Source of the DNA: Pyronema omphalodes
Taxonomy: Eukaryota > Ascomycota > Pezizomycetes > Pezizales > Pyronemataceae
Assembly (NCBI GenBank): GCA_024516155.1
Contig: JAJJXM010000040.1
Coordinates: 434,001 to 498,000, forward strand
Direction of reading: 5' to 3'
DNA length: 64,000 nucleotides
In this document: piece after piece, positions 58,743 through 64,000 of the stretch
How positions within the stretch are numbered: the first letter of the stretch is position 1
Layout: each line of letters starts with the position of its first letter
Made by a program: the position numbers and the translations under genes
The notes under the pieces: model-generated
What the model was told of the DNA's origin: nothing
The model's input: only the letters and a program-made list of their open reading frames with translations
The model's database searches: none

Positions 58743-59896
58743 AGGGGGGTCGTGGGGGGGGAGCAGGGACTAGAGTGGGGGGAGGTTTACTGGGGATTAG
58801 TAACAGGATGGGGAATTGATGATGGATAAGGACCTACATGGATCTTTCAGGCCTCGGTCAGCGTATGATCTAATAAATAAATGGTGGATAAGGAGTTTGT
58901 CGGGGGATTGAGGAGGAGGGAATAGATAAGGGTTTTGTTTTTTGTTTTGGAGTTGTCGCTGTGCTTTTTTGTGAGGAGGATCGTCGCGCTATACTGCAGT
59001 GGTGTTGATAATTAACCTATACAAACCTACAAATTTTCTTTGAATTTCTGTAAGTGCTTGTTTCCTGTAATAAATCATGTAGCTATCTTCCTCTTGTTCT
59101 CTCGCTAGTCTTGACTTAGGAATGGTATCCACTCATATCACGTAATTTTTGTCTAATATAAACTCATCTGTTGTAACTGTTCTGTTTTGGGAAAAGTTTT
59201 AGCTCTACATATACGGGTATTTTCTAATTCTTTTTGAATGTCTGGTTGCTCGCATTACAAGACTTCCTGTATTATCTCAACCTTTTGACGATCCCCGCTT
59301 GTAACTGCATCCATGACCTTAGGAAACCACTGTCATATAGAATTCTGCTCACTAACTTCGTTTATTGCATGTTTGTCTAAGGATGCCTTTGGTTTGACCT
59401 ACAACAAAGTTTTTTGCCTGTTTTCGCAGGTAAGAAGGGCCAAAAGCCTTGTTTTCAGGTGCAACCAAACGCACCCTAAAATATCTTCATCAGTCACTTC
59501 ACAGAAACCTTGGCCTTCCTCCTCCTGCCACTTCCCTTTCTTGGCTTCTCTCTGTTATCCGTCACTACCACCACCGATTGTTCCGCCACATACTCTCCTT
59601 CTGGGACAGCAACTCCAATTACAAAGGATTTCAAAAGTACCACACCAGGAAAAACGTCAGGAAGATTCGTAATCAGTATAGCAGTCCCATCACAAGCAAT
59701 GTTTTTCTGAGTAACTCGGTTTTTATATTTTCTTTAAAGCATATCGCAGTCCATTATTTAAACATTACTAACCACACCATCCAATCCGCACCACCAAAAA
59801 AGCCATGTATAATCATGTTCCAGATATGCCTATATTATTTCCCCACATACCATTCATTCCTCTGCGCTTTACATCCCCCGCGCTTCTCTTCGCTCC
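58743..59896. other. Intergenic region with a SINE-type tail
   Basis: G-rich DNA to 58800, then a SINE/LINE-type 3' tail (58829-58883, listed separately), then unique AT-rich DNA. A 178-codon plus-strand frame at 59449-59985 runs antisense into the GPI gene and has no recognisable content. No other gene seen. Confidence 0.5.
58829..58883 (+). mobile_element. 5'-truncated SINE/LINE-type 3' tail
   Basis: CCTACATGGATCTTTCAGG, then CCTCGGTCAGCGTATGATCT, then AATAAATAAA. This aligns base by base, with a few changes and small gaps, to the 3' end of the element at 30071-30397, and marks the two as one repeat family. No tRNA-like head is present here, so the copy is truncated or comes from the partner LINE. 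Confidence 0.6.
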
Positions 59897-61042
59897 TTAA
59901 ACCAAGAAAGCAGCAAACGCAACACCAAGTGCCAAAACCGCCGCCGCAGCCTTCTCCTGAGGCTTATTCGCACCCGCAGCATTAGTAGCGGTAGCCTCAG
60001 CACCAGTAGTAGTAGCAGAAACCAATTCAGTAGTAGTAGCAGAAGCGGTAGTAGTAGAGCTAACACCAGAAGAAGCAACAGCAGAGCTAGCGGTGGAGGT
60101 AGCGGTGGCAGTAGCAGTGCTGGTGGTCACGTTTCCGGTCATTTCAGCAAAGACTCCGGAAACACGAGATTCGAAGGAATCAATGTCGGTGGCCTGAACG
60201 ATGTTGGAGGTCACGGAGGCGATGAAACTGGAACGCTCGGCGCTACCGGTGGGAACTGCCTCGGAGATCTGGCTGAAGAAGGTGGATTGGGCGGCGGCGC
60301 CGGTGGGGATTTGGTCGTTGATGATGCTGACGGCTAGGGCGGAGATGGCGGGGTTGTTGGTGGGGATGGGGAGCTGTTATTAAGGGTTAGCAGATGGGAA
60401 GTTTGAAAGTAGCGGAGTGACGGGGAGAGAGTGGTAGAGGATGAGGGGGTAGTGGATAATTATAATAAACACTCACCATGGTTCCCAAAGCGCTCTCAAG
60501 AGCAGCAATGGGGTCCTCAGCCTGAGCTTGAGCCTGGATCTGGCTGGTGGGCATCTTCATGACCTCACCAGTCTCCTGGTCCTGGACGAGGTAGTAGCCC
60601 TGTCCCTGCTGAGAGGGGGCCTGCTGAGCGGAGACAGCTCTGTGGTACAGTTAGTAGATGAAACATATAGGTAGTGTGGCGGAGAGCAAACAGGAAGACG
60701 ATACGATATGAAGATTGGGGAAGGGAGAAGGGACACGCAGAGGCAAAGGCAGTGGAGGGCAGAAGAATGAATAATGGGCAGAATGAAATGCCAACAGGCA
60801 GCGATGGGGGTGACATGAATAGCGAGATCAATCGTAATCAAGGGAGCACGAGCGGTTGCGGAGGAATATCAATTGAATATAGCGCAAAAGCAGACGTTGG
60901 GAAACTGATGAGATGAGTGAATGTACAAACCTGAACAGAGGGATCTCATGACTAAGGAAATAAGGGGGTAATAAAATGACGAATTTTGAACTTACCCAAT
61001 GATGGCAGCAAGGGCAGCGGAGGCGAAAAGAGTGGTCTTCAT
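59897..61042 (-). CDS. Secreted GPI-anchored serine/threonine-rich protein
   Basis: Three exons: 60996-61042, 60477-60639 and 59897-60373 (228 aa). The first two exons join to give a clean signal peptide MKTTLFASAALAAIIGAVSA with cleavage before QQAPSQ. A globular part of about 130 residues contains YYLVQDQETGEVMKMP and repeated PTGxAxxSxF elements (PTGAAAQSTFFSQIS and PTGSAERSSFIASV). A Ser/Thr/Ala-rich stalk follows (about 150-205), then a hydrophobic C-terminal tail (AAAAVLALGVAFAAFLV), the usual GPI-attachment signal. No cysteine. This is a cell-wall or plasma-membrane surface protein of unknown function, found in many filamentous ascomycetes in similar form. Intron 1 is unusually long (356 bp) and may hide a 21-nt in-frame exon at 60931-60951. 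Confidence 0.78.
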
Positions 61043-62057
61043 TTTTGCAGATAGTTTACGGTGCTGAGAGAATTGCAGGGGATGAGTTGGTTATATAGGT
61101 ATTTTGGACAAAGAACAGGAGGGAACGGAGGAAGTCGATGGAATTGTGACTGTTATTTATGTCTACGTTTCACGGGCCGTTATATCGAAGATCCGTTAAT
61201 AATGGCGCGGTGACGTAAAGCGCTGTGATGAAGAAGTTGGTAGGGTGACTGGATTACCTTTATATAATTTGTGAAATATGTATGACCTGCGTCCATATTT
61301 CTGTCATTTTGAAATCAGAATTATTGCACCCCTGGTGCCGTTGACCTGCTCGACATTACCACTTTGTAATGAAACTTGTAACGTCGAACTTTGCTGTAGC
61401 CTTATGACTACGACAATTTGTGGGAATATTCAAAAGCTCCGGAAACCGAGTTCACAGTCATAACCGGTGCAGTCACAACGGAATATGGCCGCTCACCAGG
61501 ACATGACGTTGCCGTTAAACGCGCACGCGCAATTCTGCATGCATCTCTTCGTTTCCACCATTGGCATGCCAGAGAACTGAGACATGACACGTGACACATT
61601 CTTTCAACGCCTATCGAGGCGAGGCGGACGAGCCACTGTTATTCCGTCGCACATTGTAGCATTCTTATCCCCAGGAATTTATATTGGTGATAATCATTCC
61701 GCCAATCTCGAATTAGCTACCGGATGAAAACGATGTCACTGCTACTGCAACATCAAAATCTACACTTTCATGACAATAGCATAATTCTTCAAACCATAAA
61801 CTGTAAATTACATGAATGATATCTCTAATAACCGACCCCAACCCAAACATGACTAATTACACAATCATAAAAACCACATGAAAAAATGATATCTACACAT
61901 TAAAAAAAAACGTCAACACCCTGAAAAAGAAAGAAAAGAAAAGAAACAGAACGCCTTCAAAACCCCATTGCTCATGATAAAAGCTCATTATAATAAAACA
62001 ACACCAACTTGTGGCACCTCCCCAGATAACCCCCTCTGTTTAGCCCTTTCAACAGGT
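61043..62057. other. Intergenic region
   Basis: Promoter of the GPI-protein gene, then unique DNA and the 3' flank of CSF1. No repeat array of note and no gene seen. Confidence 0.6.
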
Positions 62058-64000
62058 CTAGCTCGATCCTAAAATCTTCGCATAGGCATCTTCGACCTCC
62101 CTCGCAATTTCCAGCAGCGACACAATAACAATCTATCCCAATTAGCCCCTATTCCAAACATATCCTTCCCATGCCTCTCTCCACCTGAAAAACTTACCTG
62201 ATGCGTCAAATGCGGCAACCGTTCTCTATGCAAACCAATCCACTCCATCGGTGGGGTAGCTTCACCCATATCCCTCAATTGCGGGGTTTCAATAATCGGG
62301 GGTTCAACCGCATGATAAGAATATTTACTTTGCGGCACATCCACCACTGCAGTGATTTTTCTTTCCGCGTCTGTTTCTGATGCGTTGTGATAGGGATCTG
62401 AGGATGTAGTTGATCCGCCTTCGGGGTGGTTGAGGTCTGTGAACATGCTGATGCGACTGTTTGCTGGAGCACGACCCTGGCGCTGCGCTACGGCTTTGGC
62501 GTGGGTATGGTACATGCTGATTTTTGTTAGTTTTTCATTTCATTTCTTCTGATAGTGCTACTGTGATGAAGTCATGGAGAGAAGGGTAAGGAATCATAGT
62601 ATGCATACCCTTTGATAACTCCCACCCTTTGGAAATTCCATCCCACATCAACCTTTCCTTCAAAACTACTCTTGAACTCATAATCAACCTGATAACTTCC
62701 GGTCTTATGCCAAGTCCTCATTCCTGCCTCTACTTGTGGTACTCTCAAGATAATTCCCTTATTTCCACTTTTCTGTTTTCCCATAAAAACTGCTGCAATA
62801 ACCTTTTCTACCTCTACATCTGCCAAAGTTCCTCCTGGTCCTTCATGTTTCTGTACCGGTGATAAGGCAACAGAAAGTTCTCCAAGGGTCATAGATAGTG
62901 TTGACTGAATCCTTTCAGAAGATGGTGACTCCCTACAAACAGCAAACCGTGCAGTTGCATTAAGTGCAGAGATATTAAAGATTTGCGTATCATAGAACGT
63001 AGAAGGAAAGACACCGAAATGGACTTCCTTAAGATTAACCACGACGTCTGTATGAAGTTTGAAGAGTCCCTGTGGGCTTGGAGTTGGTGGAGGAGTTGGC
63101 CTTCGTTCTGGTGTCTGGCTGGTCTGCTGTGTGATGGGGGAAGATAGGTCCGGAATGTTACTAGCGCGACGCTTGCTGAGGAAGCTTTCGACTTCTTTTA
63201 AGCTGAGTTCAAAACTTGCCATTTTGTCTTGTGCTAATCTTTGGCAGGCTTGGTATAGTGCTAATCCTTGAGCTGCGGATAAGGTCGTGCAGTAGATTTG
63301 TACTTTATCTCCGTCTAAGACACCGACTAATGAATCTCCAGTTGGGGACTGTCGGTTGTACATTAGGAAATTAAAGCTTCCGATATCCGCAAGTAAAAAG
63401 GCCTGGTAGTCGAAAGCTATCTTCGACTGGAGCTGCTTGAAACCGATACTGGCTTCAACAAGGGGAGTTTGAACTACGTCTAATGATTCGATGGCGGAAT
63501 CCCAGTTGATGGAGGTTTTGACTTTCATTCCTTGGAGGACGATGTAGCCACTCAGTCTACCCGTGGAACTGACTTTAATAGCATCGAAACCAAGACACAT
63601 GGTTTGTTCCCAATCGCTTGTTTTGCGTGAGGTAGCCCATAAGCTGGTGATAAGTAGTGACGATTTACCCAATGATTGACCAAGATCCAGGAGTAGCTCA
63701 ACTTCTTCAACCGCAATGGTGATATTCCAGGGGAATGCATTAGTAGCCGCAACCTTATGGTATCTCTGCGAAACCGTCGCATGATCCTTATTATCCGATC
63801 TATCCTTACTTCTCTCCTTCTCTTGACTAGCTTCCACCATCTTCAGAGGAATATCCGGCCCGGGTGGAGTGGTTTGGCGATTCCTCAAATGAGCAGGATA
63901 CCAAATCTCTCTAAACAACAAAAAGTCCTGGAACTGTTTGATATTAACCTGAGCCTTTATCGGGCTAGATTTCAGCATGCAGCTAAGACCCGCAGATCCC
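62058..64000 (-). CDS. CSF1: Csf1, bridge-like lipid transfer protein (C-terminal part, cut by window edge)
   Basis: Exons seen: 62609-64000 (open to the edge), 62198-62516 and 62058-62132; phases agree. About 595 C-terminal residues are present of a protein that in fungi is about 3000 aa. Diagnostic segments: SSPIKAQVNIKQFQDFLLF and FREIWYP (close to the window edge), YEFKSSFEGKVDVGWNFQR before the first intron, and a highly conserved end, PPIIETPQLRDMGEATPP then MEWIGLHRERLPHLTHQIVI then VSLLEIAREVEDAYAKIL. Csf1/BLTP1 proteins (FSA C-terminal family) form a long hydrophobic groove that moves phospholipids between the ER and other membranes; in yeast Csf1 is linked to cold growth and GPI-anchor synthesis. 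A proline-rich, variable loop lies in the middle ([16 protein letters not shown]). The start is outside the window. Confidence 0.94.

Noticed and set aside
1..64000. CRISPR array or prokaryotic-type operon
   Set aside because: The arrays are direct tandem repeats without spacers, and genes have spliceosomal introns; the DNA is fungal.

Overview
The window is nuclear DNA of a filamentous ascomycete, most likely Pezizomycotina. The evidence is protein genes with many short introns (about 45-130 bp, GTRNGT donors, CTAAC/CTGAC-type branch sites close to the acceptor), a complete set of conserved eukaryotic housekeeping genes, a fungal C-terminal segment of Csf1, a GPI-anchored secreted protein and a Whi5/Nrm1-type repressor. 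Genus cannot be read from the sequence. The genome looks repeat-tolerant: thirteen genes in 64 kb, large gene-free stretches, and very many tandem arrays with 5-16 bp units plus long homopolymer G/C runs.

Layout: 1-1712 tandem repeats. 1713-4307 (-) ThDP-dependent decarboxylase/synthase-like enzyme. 4308-7860 repeats and a 366 bp TA-flanked MITE. 7861-8799 (-) unknown membrane-anchored protein, divergent from 9954-13584 (+) translation factor eIF5B. 15605-20506 (-) a 14-exon CPSF-A/DDB1-type beta-propeller protein. 20507-34035 a 13.5 kb gene desert with a tRNA-headed SINE, a decayed LINE 3' end, a 14-bp minisatellite and a ~470 bp octanucleotide array. 34036-36541 (-) RBM26/27-like RNA-binding protein. 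37554-39297 (-) Whi5/Nrm1-like repressor. 43479-44108 (+) I9-type small proteinase inhibitor. 45373-46738 (-) mitochondrial PDK/BCKDK kinase. 51598-53069 (-) NAD-isocitrate dehydrogenase subunit 1, divergent from 53802-56860 (+) exocyst Sec5. 57921-58742 (+) putative type I membrane protein. 59897-61042 (-) GPI-anchored protein. 62058-64000 (-) C-terminal part of Csf1, running off the window.

The genes do not form a pathway or cluster; they are ordinary housekeeping and secretory genes (translation initiation, RNA surveillance, TCA cycle and its kinase regulation, exocytosis, lipid transfer, G1/S control). Exon models were built by hand. For the ThDP enzyme, CPSF-A protein, RBM26/27, IDH1, Sec5, kinase, inhibitor and GPI genes every exon junction keeps phase and the coding length is a multiple of three. 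The most unusual points are a start codon that appears to be split by an intron in the ThDP enzyme gene, introns built almost entirely from tandem repeats, and three mobile-element traces (MITE, SINE, LINE remnant), the SINE being possibly undescribed. I found no new multi-gene system.
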